Part shown: positions 7,465 to 17,219 of the stretch, in pieces
How the letters are laid out: each line of letters starts with the position of its first letter
Numbering within the stretch: position 1 is the first letter of the stretch
The notes under the pieces: model-generated
Database searches by the model: none
The model's input: the letters and a program-made list of their open reading frames with translations, nothing else
What the model was told of the DNA's origin: nothing
Origin: Schaalia sp. 19OD2882
GTDB lineage: Bacteria; Actinomycetota; Actinomycetes; Actinomycetales; Actinomycetaceae
NCBI RefSeq assembly: GCF_018986735.1
Contig: NZ_CP065521.1
Location: 1,488,001-1,552,000, forward strand
Length of the DNA stretch: 64,000 nt
Direction of reading: 5' to 3'
Program-made: the position numbers and the translations under genes

Positions 7465-9084
7465 TCAGAGTTGGCCGAGCATGCGGCGCACGTCCTCGGG
7501 CAGGTCCTCCATCGAGGGACGTGCCCCCGCACTCGCCTGACCCGTCGAGGGCGCCATCGCGCCGAAGGCGGAGCCTGCCCGGGCAGGGCCTCCGGCCGAT
7601 CGGTCCTGGCGCTCGTCCTTGGGCAGCAGGGCCTCGAGTTCCTGTTGGCGGCGCTTGGCGGGGTTGCCGGAGCGGCCCGCCTTCTTCATCTTCTTGCGGT
7701 CCGCCTGGGCGCGCCGCGCCTGGGCCTTCTGCTTGGCGCGCCCCCCCTGGCCGGGCATGGCACCCAGTCCCGGCACTGCTCCACCCATGGCGCCAAGGTT
7801 GCCCATCATGGCGCGGGCCCCTTCGAAACGCTTGACCAGCGCGTTGACCTCGGCGACGGTGGTTCCCGAGCCCTTGGCGATACGGGCGCGGCGCGACCCG
7901 TTGAGGATCGACACGTCGGAACGCTCTGCCGGAGTCATCGACCGGACGATGGCTTCGATCCGATTGACCTCACGCTCGTCGAAGTTGTCCAGCTGGTCCT
8001 TCATCTGCGCCATGCCGGGGATCATCCCGAGGACCTTCTTCATGGAGCCGAGTTTGCGGACCTGCTGGAGTTGGCTGAGGAAGTCGTCCAGGGTCAGCTG
8101 GCCGGACAGGGCCTTTTCCGCGACCTTCTGGGCCTCCTCGGCGTCCATGCGCTTTTCGGCCTGCTCGATCAGGGTGAGCACGTCACCCATGTCGAGGATG
8201 CGTCCCGCCATGCGGTCGGCGTGGAAACGCTCGAAGTCGTCCAGGCCCTCTCCGGTGGAGGCGAAGAGGATCGGCGCGCCCGTCACTCCACGCACGGACA
8301 GGGCGGCGCCGCCGCGCGCGTCGCCGTCGAGCTTGGACAGGACGACGCCGGTGAAGCCGACTCCGTCGCGGAAGGCGGTGGCGGTGCTCACCGCGTCCTG
8401 ACCGATCATTGCGTCCAGGACGAACATGATCTCGTGCGGGCTGACGGCCTCGCGGATGGCAATGGCCTGGTCCATCATTTCCTGGTCGACACCCAGGCGG
8501 CCGGCCGTGTCTACGATGACGACGTCCACGCCGGTGGTGATGGCCTGGTCAAGGCCGCTCCTGGCGACCTGCACCGGGTCGCCGACTCCGTTGCCCGGCT
8601 CGGGGGCCCACACCTGGACGCCGGCGCGCTGACCCACCACTTGCAGCTGGGTGACGGCGTTGGGCCGCTGCAGGTCGGAGGCGACCAGCAGGACGGATTT
8701 TCCCTCCTCGCGCAACCACTTGCCGAGTTTTCCGGCCAAGGTCGTCTTTCCGGCGCCCTGGAGGCCTGCAAGCATGAAGACGGTGGGGCCACGCTGGGCG
8801 AAGTGCAATTCGCGGGTGGCACCACCAAGAATCTCGACCAGTTCGTCGTGGACGATGCGCACGACCTGCTGGCCGGGGTTTAGGGCCTTTGACCGGGCAG
8901 CTCCCTGCGCCTTGTCCCGCACGCGGGCGGTGAACTCGCGTACGACCGGCAGGGCCACGTCAGCGTCGATGAGGGCGCGTCGGATCTGGCTGGTCGTCTG
9001 GTCGACGTCCTGCTGGGTGAGGACGCCGCGCGAACGCAACTGCTTGAAGGACTCGCTCAGGCGGTCGGAGAGGTTGCCGAACAC
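7465..9084 (-). CDS. ffh: Signal recognition particle protein Ffh
   Basis: GTPase that binds signal sequences and 4.5S RNA and hands ribosomes to FtsY. 539 aa. N domain at 1-95, G domain with GLQGAGKTT (107-115), DTAGRL and TKLDGDARGG, then the methionine-rich M domain containing GMIPGMAQMKDQL and NGSRRARIAKGSGT. The C-terminus adds a basic, glycine/methionine-rich tail longer than in E. coli, common in actinobacteria. Start GTG 9084 has GGGAG 10 nt upstream. It lies downstream of ftsY in the same orientation. Confidence 0.97.
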   Translation of the reverse strand: MFGNLSDRLSESFKQLRSRGVLTQQDVDQTTSQIRRALIDADVALPVVREFTARVRDKAQGAARSKALNPGQQVVRIVHDELVEILGGATRELHFAQRGPTVFMLAGLQGAGKTTLAGKLGKWLREEGKSVLLVASDLQRPNAVTQLQVVGQRAGVQVWAPEPGNGVGDPVQVARSGLDQAITTGVDVVIVDTAGRLGVDQEMMDQAIAIREAVSPHEIMFVLDAMIGQDAVSTATAFRDGVGFTGVVLSKLDGDARGGAALSVRGVTGAPILFASTGEGLDDFERFHADRMAGRILDMGDVLTLIEQAEKRMDAEEAQKVAEKALSGQLTLDDFLSQLQQVRKLGSMKKVLGMIPGMAQMKDQLDNFDEREVNRIEAIVRSMTPAERSDVSILNGSRRARIAKGSGTTVAEVNALVKRFEGARAMMGNLGAMGGAVPGLGAMPGQGGRAKQKAQARRAQADRKKMKKAGRSGNPAKRRQQELEALLPKDERQDRSAGGPARAGSAFGAMAPSTGQASAGARPSMEDLPEDVRRMLGQL

Positions 9085-9227
9085 GTGTGTGGTCTCCCGG
9101 GTCGGGGGGCTTTTCCGCCCGTGTCGGGGCGGAACGGACTGTGGACCAGCCTAACGCACGGCGGCCCCGCTCCCCGGTGACGAGGGCGGGACCGCGGTGG
9201 CCGGATCGAGTGGTGATGGCGCGGGCT

Positions 9228-10514
9228 TCAGGCTCCGACGATGGCTTCGACGAAGGATCTCGGGTCGAAGGGAGCCAGGTCGTCGGCCCCCTCGCCCAGG
9301 CCCACGAACTTCACGGGGACGCCCAGCTCTCGCTGGACGGACACGACGATGCCGCCCTTGGCCGAGCCGTCGAGTTTGGTCAGGACGATGCCCGTCACGC
9401 CTGCGACCTCGCCGAAGACCTGGGCCTGGCGCATACCGTTCTGTCCGGTGGTGGCGTCCAGGACCAACAGGACCTCGTCGACGGGGGCGTGTCGTTCCAT
9501 GACGCGTTTGACCTTGCCGAGCTCGTCCATGAGAGTCGCCTTGGTCTGCAGGCGACCGGCCGTGTCGACCAGGACCACCTCCACGCCGCGTTCGACGCCG
9601 ACCTTGACGGCGTCGAAGGCGACCGAGGCCGGGTCGGCCCCTTCACGCTCGGAACGCACGACCTCGACGCCGACACGCTGGCCCCACGTGGTGAGTTGCT
9701 CTGCTGCGGCGGCTCGGAAGGTGTCGGCGGCGCCCAGCAGGACGGAGTGGTTCTCGGCGAGAAGGACACGGGCGAGTTTGCCGACGGTGGTGGTCTTGCC
9801 CGCCCCGTTGACACCGACGACGAGGACGGTGGCGGGCACCCTGCCCGAATCCGTCTCATGCGGGTCGAGGTGGAGGCTGCGGTCCGTGTCGGGCCCGACC
9901 AGGGTCAGGAGTTCTTCGACGAGCATGGCGCGCACCCGCGCCGGGTCGGTGGTGGCCTCGACCTTGACGCGGGTGCGCAGGGCCTCCATGAGTTCGTCGG
10001 TGGCTTCCAGGCCCAGGTCTGCAACCAGTAGTGAGTCCTCGATCTCTTCCCAGTCGGCCTCGCTGAGGTCTCCGCGCGAGAAGATCGACAAGAGTGCCTT
10101 GCCGAAGGCGCCGGAGCGGGCAAGGCGCCCACGAAGGCGGGTCATGCGGGAGGGAAGGGATTCGGGGGTCTCGACCTGAGGGGTTTCGAGCCGGGCAGCC
10201 TCGACCTCGGGTGCCCCTGCATCGTCAGCCTGGTCCGCGACCTGAGGCTCCTCGGTGCTTGGCGCCCCCGCGGCAGGTCCGGCCTTGGACGTGCTTGATG
10301 AGAGCTCCCCGCCCTCGTCGCCAGTCAGCTCCTCGCCGCCGCTGGTTGCGGGCGCTTCGAGGCCGCTGCCGTCGAAGTCGGCCGAGGAGGGCGGCCGGGC
10401 GCCGCCTCTGCGCATGAGAAGAGCACAGACACCGCCGCCGAGGATCGCCGCGAACGCACCCATCCCGACGGCGATGCCGGTCGGGTCCTGGAAGAAGTCG
10501 ATGATCGGTTGCAT
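9228..10514 (-). CDS. ftsY: Signal recognition particle receptor FtsY
   Basis: Membrane-associated GTPase partner of Ffh. 428 aa. An N-terminal hydrophobic segment (about 12-35) is followed by an acidic/alanine-rich linker (about 45-120), then the NG domain with GVNGAGKTTT (234-243), DTAGRLQTKATLM, TKLDGSAKGG and the closing GVPVKFVGLGEG. ATG 10514 is chosen: GATGAT ends 6 nt upstream (leaderless) and AGGGA also precedes it. A GTG 18 nt further upstream is an alternative. The direct membrane anchor fits high-G+C Gram-positives. Confidence 0.96.
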   Translation of the reverse strand: MQPIIDFFQDPTGIAVGMGAFAAILGGGVCALLMRRGGARPPSSADFDGSGLEAPATSGGEELTGDEGGELSSSTSKAGPAAGAPSTEEPQVADQADDAGAPEVEAARLETPQVETPESLPSRMTRLRGRLARSGAFGKALLSIFSRGDLSEADWEEIEDSLLVADLGLEATDELMEALRTRVKVEATTDPARVRAMLVEELLTLVGPDTDRSLHLDPHETDSGRVPATVLVVGVNGAGKTTTVGKLARVLLAENHSVLLGAADTFRAAAAEQLTTWGQRVGVEVVRSEREGADPASVAFDAVKVGVERGVEVVLVDTAGRLQTKATLMDELGKVKRVMERHAPVDEVLLVLDATTGQNGMRQAQVFGEVAGVTGIVLTKLDGSAKGGIVVSVQRELGVPVKFVGLGEGADDLAPFDPRSFVEAIVGA

Positions 10515-10594
10515 GGGCCAATCATCCCTCACACGGGCACGGGCCCACCACCCGTGTCACATACGCCATGTGGGGCGCGCGGGCAGTCGCCGCC

Positions 10595-10918
10595 TCAGGC
10601 GCGACTGCGCAGCTCCATTCCGGCGCGGTGGATGCGCACGGTGACCGCCTCCAGGCGGTCGTAACCGGGAAGCGTCGTCGGATCGAAGTAGGCGGACTCG
10701 GCCGAAGGGTTCAAGCCCAAGGCGTCCTCCAGGGACTCCCTTTCCAGGTCGGAGACGGAGGAATGCTGGGCGCGGTCGGCCACGTGGTCGACGTTCTCGC
10801 GCACGATCGTCCGCCAGTCCGCGGCGCTTCGACGTGACAGGGCGAGCACGGCAAGCATCCCCAGGGCCAGGGCGACGAGGACCAGGAGAAGGACGGACAT
10901 GAACATCACTGACTGCAT
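10595..10918 (-). CDS. Small single-pass membrane protein, unknown function
   Basis: About 107 aa. An N-terminal hydrophobic helix (MFMSVLLLVLVALALGMLAV, about residues 5-24) is followed by a mostly polar cytoplasmic or extracellular part with no motif I recognise. It lies between smc and ftsY on the same strand. ATG 10918 is preferred because GAAAGT ends 6 nt upstream, the same arrangement seen at other probable leaderless starts here; an in-frame ATG at 10939 would add 7 residues. Codon usage and G+C match the neighbours, so it is probably a genuine gene. Confidence 0.6.
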   Translation of the reverse strand: MQSVMFMSVLLLVLVALALGMLAVLALSRRSAADWRTIVRENVDHVADRAQHSSVSDLERESLEDALGLNPSAESAYFDPTTLPGYDRLEAVTVRIHRAGMELRSRA

Positions 10919-10997
10919 GGGCTCACTTTCGCACCTCATGCCACACGAGCCCCTTGCCGGACACGCATCGTGACCGAATCGAGACAGATGAGGTCGG

Positions 10998-13900
10998 TCA
11001 CGTACTGCGATCGACGGCCAGTCTCTGCGACACCACGCGGGTCACCCCTTCGCGCATCGTGACCCCGTACAGGGCGTCGGCCACCTCCATCGTCCGCTTC
11101 TGGTGGGTGATGATGATGAGTTGGCTGGTGCGCCGCAACTGGGTGAAGACCTCGATCAGGCGCGTCAGGTTGACGTCGTCCAGCGCCGCTTCGACCTCGT
11201 CCATGACGTAGAAAGGGGAAGGGCGCGCCCGGAAGATGGCGACGAGGAAAGCCAGGGCCGCGAGGGAGCGCTCACCGCCGGACAGAAGCGAGAGCCTCTT
11301 GACCTTCTTGCCGGCAGGGCGCGCCTCGATCTCGATGCCCGTGGTCAACATGTCCTGCGGATCGGTGAGGACCAGGTCGCCGACCCCGCCGGGAAAGAGC
11401 GTGTCGAAGGTCTGGGCGAAGTGGGTCCGCGTGTCCTCGAAGGCGCTGGCGAAAGCCTCTTGGACGAGGCGGTCGACGTCCTCGACGATGTGCAGCAGAT
11501 CCGCCTTCGACTTCTTCAGGTCCTGCACCTGGCTGACGAGGAACTCGTGGCGTTTGGACAGGGCCTCGTGCTCCTCCAGAGCCAGAGGATTCACCCGACC
11601 GAGCCGCGCCAGCTCCCGTTCGGCGCGTTGGAGGGCCTTTTCCTGGTGGGCGCGCGAGTAGCCGACCATCACCGGATCGTCCGGGTCGCGATCGGGGTCC
11701 AGCAGATCCGAGGGGGCCAGGTTGTGGGGTCCGAACTCTTCGACGAGGACGTCCGCCTCCACGCCGATGTCGTCAATGGCGCGCTGTTCGACCTGTTCGA
11801 GTCGCAGACGCAGTTCGGCGCGGGCGATCTCGTCCCGGTGGGTCTCGTCGCGCAGAAGCCTCGCCTGTTCGACGAGGTCGTCCAGGCGCGCCCTGGCCGT
11901 GGAGGTGGTCCGGACCAGGCTCGCCCGACGCGCTGCGATCTCGTCACGAGCACGGGTTGCCGCCTGGAGGGTCCTGGCGGCAGCCTCCAAGGTGAGCCGG
12001 GCTCCGCGCGCCACGGCCTCGGACAAGGTCAACTCGGACAGTCGCCGGGCCTCGCGGCGGGCGTGTCGTTGACGTTCCTCCCTCTCTCGCGCAGCGTTTT
12101 GCCGCAGGGTGCGTGCACGGGACTGGACCTGTCGGGAGCGTTCCTCGGTGGCGCGCAACGACAGGCGGGCCCTGGTTTCTGCCTCACGTGCGGCGCGTGC
12201 GGCCGCGGCCGCCTTCCGGGCGGCCTCCTGGGCGTGTGCGAGGTCTTCCCCGGGCGTTTCGGGGGCGGAGGCTTCCAGGCGCACCTGCGCCTCCTCGACC
12301 TGCCCTTGGGCCCAGGTCACCTGAGTCCGCGCCCGATCGAGGACCTGCCGGGCCCTTTCGGTCTCGGCTTCGGCGGCTTGGGCGGCCGAGGCGACCCTCG
12401 CGAGTTCCTGCGCGGCCTTGGCGCGAGTGGCGTCCTCGTCGCGCAGGTGGCGGAGGGCGTCGTTGGCGGCCTTGACGGCCCGGTCCAGCGCGGTGCTGGC
12501 CTCGACGAGGGCGGTCGCAGCCTGCTGCTCACGCAGGGCTGCCCGCTCGGCGCGGCCGGCGGCGTCCTCGTGGGAGGCGCGGCGCGAGAGAGAACTGGCC
12601 GAGGCCGCCCCCTGTCCGGTGGCCGACCAGCGGCTGAAGAGGTCCCCTGCACGGGTGGCCACCTGCTCGACCCCGTCGATGCGCAGCAGGTTCTCGACCT
12701 CGTCCAGGCTTTCACACACGACGGCCCCACGCAGCAGGTGTGAAAGTGGGCCCGCCAAGTCAGCGGGGGCGAGGCACAGGTCGACGGCCGCAATGGCCCC
12801 TGCCGGCAGGGACCGGGGGGACTCCGGCGTTGTGTCTGCGGCTCCGGCGACCGTCATGCGGATGCGGCCCGAGTCGGTTGCGTGTGCCGTGCGCAGGAGC
12901 GCCACCGCATCGGAGAGGTCCTCGACCACGGCGGCGTCGGTGAAGGGGGTCAGGAATGCCGCCACCGCATCCTCCCAGCCGGGCCGGACGTCCAAGTGTT
13001 CCATGAGGGCGCCGCGCACGCCCGGCCGACCCAAGAGGTCGGCGGTGGCGTCCTCGGGACAGAGGGCACCGGCCAAGGTGTCGCGTGTGGCCTCCCAACG
13101 TGCACGTTCGGCCCGGGCCTCGCGTTCCTCGGCCAGCAGCGCGTCGACGCGCGCCCGCGCGGCGTCCCGCACAGCCGTGGCCCGGCTGTGGGCGAGGGCC
13201 GCCTCGGAGTCCTCGTCGCTGTCGGCGCTCGCCCGAACATCTCCGATGGCGGCAAGGGCGCTCTCGGCCTGCTGCTGGCGCGCCTGGGCGTCAGTCAGGG
13301 CCCTAGCGGCCCGCTCGCTTTCGTTGCGGGCGGCCTCCAGACGTGAGGCCGCGGTGGCCACTCCCCCGGTGAGGCGGGCCACCTTCTCCCTGTGGTCGGC
13401 CAGTACCCGGTTGACTCGGGCGAGTTCACGGGAGGCGGCCTCGTCGTCGGCCTCGGCGCGCTCCTTCGCACGCACCGCCTCGTCGAGGGCGCTGCGTTGG
13501 CCTTCGACGAGCAGCAGCACCTCGGCGTCCTCGTCCTGGGCTGCGCGGGCCCGTTCCTCGAGTTCCTCGGGATCGTCACCATTGGGCGGAGCCTCGGCCC
13601 GGGAGTGCACCTTGACGCGTTCCATGGCGGCCAGCAGGGTCCCTGCGAGGCGTTCGTGCAAGGTGGTGGCCCGTTGCCACTCGAGACCCGCCTTGTCTTC
13701 GAGCGGGGCCAGGGCGTTTCCCGCTTCACGCAGTTCGGCGACCTCGACTCGCGCGACACCCACCTGTGCCTCCAAGGCCTCCTGGTGAGCAAGCCGCGCC
13801 TTCTCGTCACTGCCTTGGGCTGCCAGGCGTTCGCGTGCGGCGACCACGTCCTCGGCAAGGATGCGGGCCCGGGCGTCCCTGATCGCCGCCTGGACCAGGT

Positions 13901-14546
13901 GTGCGCGGCGGGCTGCCCTCGCCTGCCTGGCCAATGGTCCGAGTTGTCGGTGGATCTCATTGGTCAGGTCCAGGACGCGCACCAGGTTGGCGTCCATGTC
14001 GGCCAGTTTGCGCAATGCACGTTCCTTGCGACGGCGGTGTTTGAGGACTCCGGCGGCTTCCTCGATGAAGGCCCGGCGTTCCTCGGGACTTGAGGACAAG
14101 ATGGCGTCGAGTTGGCCTTGTCCGACGATGACGTGCATCTGGCGGCCCATTCCCGTGTCCGAGAGCAGCTCCTGGATGTCGAGGAGTCGCGCGGGCGCGC
14201 CATTGATGGAGTACTCGGAGCCGCCTCCGCGAAAGAGGGTCCGGGAGATCGTCACCTCCGAGTAGTCGATGGGCAGCAGTGCGTCGGAGTTGTCGATCGT
14301 CAGTTCGACCTGGGCGCGCCCCAATGCCGGGCGGGTGGAGGTGCCGGCGAAGATGACGTCGGCCATGTTGCCGCCGCGCAGGGTCTTGGCACCCTGTTCC
14401 CCCATGACCCACGCCAAGGCGTCGACGACATTGGACTTGCCGGACCCGTTGGGGCCCACCACGCAGGTGATCCCTGGTTCGAGCCGCATTTGCGTGGCTC
14501 CTGCGAAGGACTTGAATCCTCGCAGCGTCAGGGTCTTGAGGTGCAC
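10998..14546 (-). CDS. smc: Chromosome partition protein Smc
   Basis: Condensin ATPase that compacts and segregates the chromosome, working with ScpA/ScpB (not in this window). 1182 aa. N-terminal Walker A GPNGSGKSNVVDA (about 31-43), two long coiled coils, a central hinge (about 500-660), and the C-terminal LSGGERSLAAL signature and Walker B FYVMDEVEAALDD. Full length, no break. Start: GTG 14546 gives the canonical MHLKTLTLRGFKSF and is preceded by TATTCT plus a 6-nt spacer (leaderless); a GTG 6 nt upstream is the other option. The -10 overlaps the T-rich end of the ndk terminator. Confidence 0.97.
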   Translation of the reverse strand: MHLKTLTLRGFKSFAGATQMRLEPGITCVVGPNGSGKSNVVDALAWVMGEQGAKTLRGGNMADVIFAGTSTRPALGRAQVELTIDNSDALLPIDYSEVTISRTLFRGGGSEYSINGAPARLLDIQELLSDTGMGRQMHVIVGQGQLDAILSSSPEERRAFIEEAAGVLKHRRRKERALRKLADMDANLVRVLDLTNEIHRQLGPLARQARAARRAHLVQAAIRDARARILAEDVVAARERLAAQGSDEKARLAHQEALEAQVGVARVEVAELREAGNALAPLEDKAGLEWQRATTLHERLAGTLLAAMERVKVHSRAEAPPNGDDPEELEERARAAQDEDAEVLLLVEGQRSALDEAVRAKERAEADDEAASRELARVNRVLADHREKVARLTGGVATAASRLEAARNESERAARALTDAQARQQQAESALAAIGDVRASADSDEDSEAALAHSRATAVRDAARARVDALLAEEREARAERARWEATRDTLAGALCPEDATADLLGRPGVRGALMEHLDVRPGWEDAVAAFLTPFTDAAVVEDLSDAVALLRTAHATDSGRIRMTVAGAADTTPESPRSLPAGAIAAVDLCLAPADLAGPLSHLLRGAVVCESLDEVENLLRIDGVEQVATRAGDLFSRWSATGQGAASASSLSRRASHEDAAGRAERAALREQQAATALVEASTALDRAVKAANDALRHLRDEDATRAKAAQELARVASAAQAAEAETERARQVLDRARTQVTWAQGQVEEAQVRLEASAPETPGEDLAHAQEAARKAAAAARAAREAETRARLSLRATEERSRQVQSRARTLRQNAAREREERQRHARREARRLSELTLSEAVARGARLTLEAAARTLQAATRARDEIAARRASLVRTTSTARARLDDLVEQARLLRDETHRDEIARAELRLRLEQVEQRAIDDIGVEADVLVEEFGPHNLAPSDLLDPDRDPDDPVMVGYSRAHQEKALQRAERELARLGRVNPLALEEHEALSKRHEFLVSQVQDLKKSKADLLHIVEDVDRLVQEAFASAFEDTRTHFAQTFDTLFPGGVGDLVLTDPQDMLTTGIEIEARPAGKKVKRLSLLSGGERSLAALAFLVAIFRARPSPFYVMDEVEAALDDVNLTRLIEVFTQLRRTSQLIIITHQKRTMEVADALYGVTMREGVTRVVSQRLAVDRST

Positions 14547-14560
14547 TCCCACAGAATAAG

Positions 14561-14592
14561 GGGTTCCCGCGCCTCATTCGCGCGAGAACCCC
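14561..14592 (-). terminator. Terminator between ndk and smc
   Basis: GGGGTTC...CGCG (from 14561) pairs with CGCG...GAACCCC (to 14592). On the minus strand it lies after ndk and is followed by TTATTCT, which doubles as the likely -10 of smc. Confidence 0.65.
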
Positions 14593-14617
14593 CGACTCAG
14601 GACGGCGCGAGAGCGCC

Positions 14618-15076
14618 TCAGTCGCGGTAGCCGAGTTCGGGGAACCACAGGGCGATCTCCCGGTCGGCCGAAGTCACCGAGTCGGACCCGTGGACGAGGT
14701 TGTGCACCGCGGGTTCGTTCCAGTCGCGCCCCAGGTCGCCGCGGATGGTGCCCGGGGCGGCCAAGGTCGGGTTGGTGGCGCCCATGAGACTGCGGACTCC
14801 TTCGATGACACGGTCACCCTCGACGATGACGGCGACGATGGGGCCGGAGGTCATGTACGTCAACAGGTCCGTGAAGAAGTGCTTGTCCTTGTGTTCGGTG
14901 TAGTGCTCGGTCAGCAGTTCCTCGCTGGCCCGCTTGATCTTGAGGCCCTTGAGCACATAACCCTTGGCTTCGATGCGTCGCAGGATCTCTCCGGTGAGCC
15001 CCCGGCGGAAGCCGTCGGGCTTGACGAGGACGAGGGTGTGTTCCTTTTGGGGATCGAGCAGGTCAGGGGTGGGCAT
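14618..15076 (-). CDS. ndk: Nucleoside diphosphate kinase
   Basis: Transfers the gamma phosphate between nucleoside triphosphates and diphosphates through a phosphohistidine. 152 aa. The first strand HTLVLVKPDGFRRG and the active-site box HNLVHGSDSVTSADREI (H129) are intact. ATG 15076 has AAAGG 8 nt upstream; an in-frame GTG three codons earlier lacks that spacing. Cytoplasmic, single gene with its own terminator. Confidence 0.96.
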   Translation of the reverse strand: MPTPDLLDPQKEHTLVLVKPDGFRRGLTGEILRRIEAKGYVLKGLKIKRASEELLTEHYTEHKDKHFFTDLLTYMTSGPIVAVIVEGDRVIEGVRSLMGATNPTLAAPGTIRGDLGRDWNEPAVHNLVHGSDSVTSADREIALWFPELGYRD

Positions 15077-15187
15077 CGTCGACACCTTTCACGTCAGCTG
15101 GATGCGGCAGCACCGCACATGGGCCCTTCGACCCAGAGCTGAGTTCATGGTGTCATGCCGCCCGGCTCTTGTCACACGATTGCAGGA

Positions 15188-17107
15188 TCAGGAGGCCCAG
15201 TCCCGCACGCCGAGTTCGGCGAAGACGGGACGAACTGCCGACCAGCCGACGGCGCCGGGGCCGCCGACCACGTCGATCCGAGCGGGCGCGTCCAGTTCCT
15301 TGACCCGGTCCATGGAGGACACGGGCAGCGCGTCGGGACGAGAGAGCAGCAGATTCGCGTTCCCCTGGGCCGCCAGGACGGATGCGGTCAGCGCGTCAGG
15401 GAAGTCCGTGCCCGTGGCCAGGACCGCCCGTTGCTCGCTGCCCGGGTACGTCACAGCCAGTTGCGCGGCGGTGGCGTAACGGTCGGCACCGGCGATGCGC
15501 TGCGCCAAGGGGATGCGGGCACTTTCAGCCGCCGACACCGCCGCTCCGCCGACGGCCACCACCTTTCTGTCCCCATTGGCGCGAAGTTCGGCAGCGGTGG
15601 TCCTGGGCAGCGTGGAACCGTCCGTGAGCAGGACGACCGCTGAGGCTCGTTTCGAGACGGCTCCCGCGGAAAGGGCATCGGCGAATCCGCGTCCGTCGGC
15701 CAGCAGCACCCGGGTGGGTTTGTCGCCCGACACTGCCGCTGTCTGTCGAGCGACCTCGACGGCGGTGACGAAACGGTCCTTTCCGGCGATGCGACGCACA
15801 TCCATGCCCGCCTTGCGCAGGGAGGACTCCACCGAGGCCGGCACCGCACCGGTTCCACCGACGATCGTCACTGTGGAGACTCCTCGCCCGCGCATGGACT
15901 CCAGGACGTGGTCCTCGATGCCTCCTCGCGCGGTGGTCAAGTAGATGGGAGAGGCGGAGCGGGACGCCAGACCTGCGGCCACGAGGGCGTCGGCGTGGTC
16001 GCGCCCCGTGGCAAGGACGGCGCTTGTGGACTCGGGGGAAGCCTCGGCCACGGCGACGGAGGTGGCGACGCGATCGGCTCCGGCGAGGCGCCGAATCGTC
16101 GAGGCGGGGGCGCCGGCGTCCGCATTTTCGGAAGAGCCGAGGTCAGTCTTCCACTGGGGCCTGGCCACGAGGACGACATTGGCCATGCCACTGGTGTTGA
16201 GGTCTCCTTCGACGACGCCCGCACCCGAGGCGCGGCCCCAGGAGTGGATGACACGGCCCGCACCCAAGTGCAGGGCCACGTGGTAGACGTTCCCGAAGTA
16301 GGCCCCATTGCCGCTTTCGGGGGAGCGGCGGTCATTGGGGGCCTCCACCGGCGAGTAGAAGACGATGTCCCCGGCGCGCAGCTGCGAGGGGTTCGTCATC
16401 TGCCACAGCTGCCCGCGGGCGTGGAAGAAGCGGGCGATGCGGTTGGCTTGGCCCAGGCCCGACTGTTTGATGTCGCCGGGCAGGTCGACCCACGTGTGCT
16501 GGCGGGTGTTCTGGTCAGCCGCATAGGTCGAGTGCTGGTAGTCCCAACCGGCGATCATCATGGTCACGAAGACGCCGCAGGTCACCGCGTAGGGCTTGCG
16601 CTGGGTGCGGTGAATGATGGTGCTTTCGGCAATGGGGCTCACCGCCCCTTGGACGTCTCCTTGCCACTGCAGGTCCGTGCCGGCCTTGACGAAGGTCTCC
16701 GCACGGCGTTCCAGGTCCTCGACCACGACTTGCGAAGCGGGCTCGCCCACGGGACCTTGGGGGAAGTTCGGCACCGCCCACTTGCGCCCCCCTTCCAGGG
16801 GGACTGCGATGGCGGCCGTTGCTCCCGTGGGACGGGAGGTGAGGATCGTGTAGGTGACCTCCACCCCGTCGTCGGGAGCGTCGAATCCGCGCACCCTGAC
16901 CGTTCCGGACAGTCCTTTGGCCCTCAAGAGGTCCTTGTTCGTGTCGAGGACCTTGGTGACCTCATCGGCTGACGGTGCGGCGGGGGCCCGGTGGGACGTC
17001 GGACTCACCCCCTGCCCTCGGTTCGTCTCGGGCGGCGAAGCCAGCGCGTGGGTTGCTGGGGCCAGTGCCAAGGCGAGACCGAGGGCAAGAGTGAGCAAAC
17101 GACGCAT
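15188..17107 (-). CDS. Secreted NlpC/P60-like protein with three CWB2 cell-wall-binding repeats
   Basis: 639 aa. A signal peptide ends near residue 24 (LALALAPATHALAS). After a ~140-aa unassigned region comes an NlpC/P60-like module (about 170-320) with Cys in VTCGVFV (C177), RAGDIVFYSP and YHVALHLGAG (H276), consistent with a cell-wall hydrolase or amidase fold. Residues ~338-630 hold three cell wall binding repeat 2 units, each opening with RLAGADRVAT-, RIAGKDRFVT- or RIAGADRYAT-like motifs. It is therefore probably anchored non-covalently to the wall and remodels peptidoglycan. ATG 17107 has GGAGG 5 nt upstream. Whether the enzyme is active is not certain because the module is divergent. 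Confidence 0.8.
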   Translation of the reverse strand: MRRLLTLALGLALALAPATHALASPPETNRGQGVSPTSHRAPAAPSADEVTKVLDTNKDLLRAKGLSGTVRVRGFDAPDDGVEVTYTILTSRPTGATAAIAVPLEGGRKWAVPNFPQGPVGEPASQVVVEDLERRAETFVKAGTDLQWQGDVQGAVSPIAESTIIHRTQRKPYAVTCGVFVTMMIAGWDYQHSTYAADQNTRQHTWVDLPGDIKQSGLGQANRIARFFHARGQLWQMTNPSQLRAGDIVFYSPVEAPNDRRSPESGNGAYFGNVYHVALHLGAGRVIHSWGRASGAGVVEGDLNTSGMANVVLVARPQWKTDLGSSENADAGAPASTIRRLAGADRVATSVAVAEASPESTSAVLATGRDHADALVAAGLASRSASPIYLTTARGGIEDHVLESMRGRGVSTVTIVGGTGAVPASVESSLRKAGMDVRRIAGKDRFVTAVEVARQTAAVSGDKPTRVLLADGRGFADALSAGAVSKRASAVVLLTDGSTLPRTTAAELRANGDRKVVAVGGAAVSAAESARIPLAQRIAGADRYATAAQLAVTYPGSEQRAVLATGTDFPDALTASVLAAQGNANLLLSRPDALPVSSMDRVKELDAPARIDVVGGPGAVGWSAVRPVFAELGVRDWAS

Positions 17108-17136
17108 GTGGTCCTCCGAAGCTGGGCGATGTCGAG

Positions 17137-17146
17137 CTTGTACAAG
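17137..17146. promoter_or_regulatory. Palindrome upstream of the CWB2 gene
   Basis: Perfect 10-bp palindrome CTTGTACAAG, 30 nt upstream of the start codon and within the probable 5' untranslated or promoter region. It could be an operator; no regulator is assigned. Confidence 0.3.
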
Positions 17147-17219
17147 TTCTGTGACCGCGGACCATTGAACCACACACATCCCATCTTTGAAGGGTCGAGG
17201 ACGGGTTCCGGTGCGGCGC

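Noticed and set aside
12418..13788. 456-codon plus-strand frame inside smc
   Set aside because: Serine/arginine-rich shadow of the smc coiled coil.
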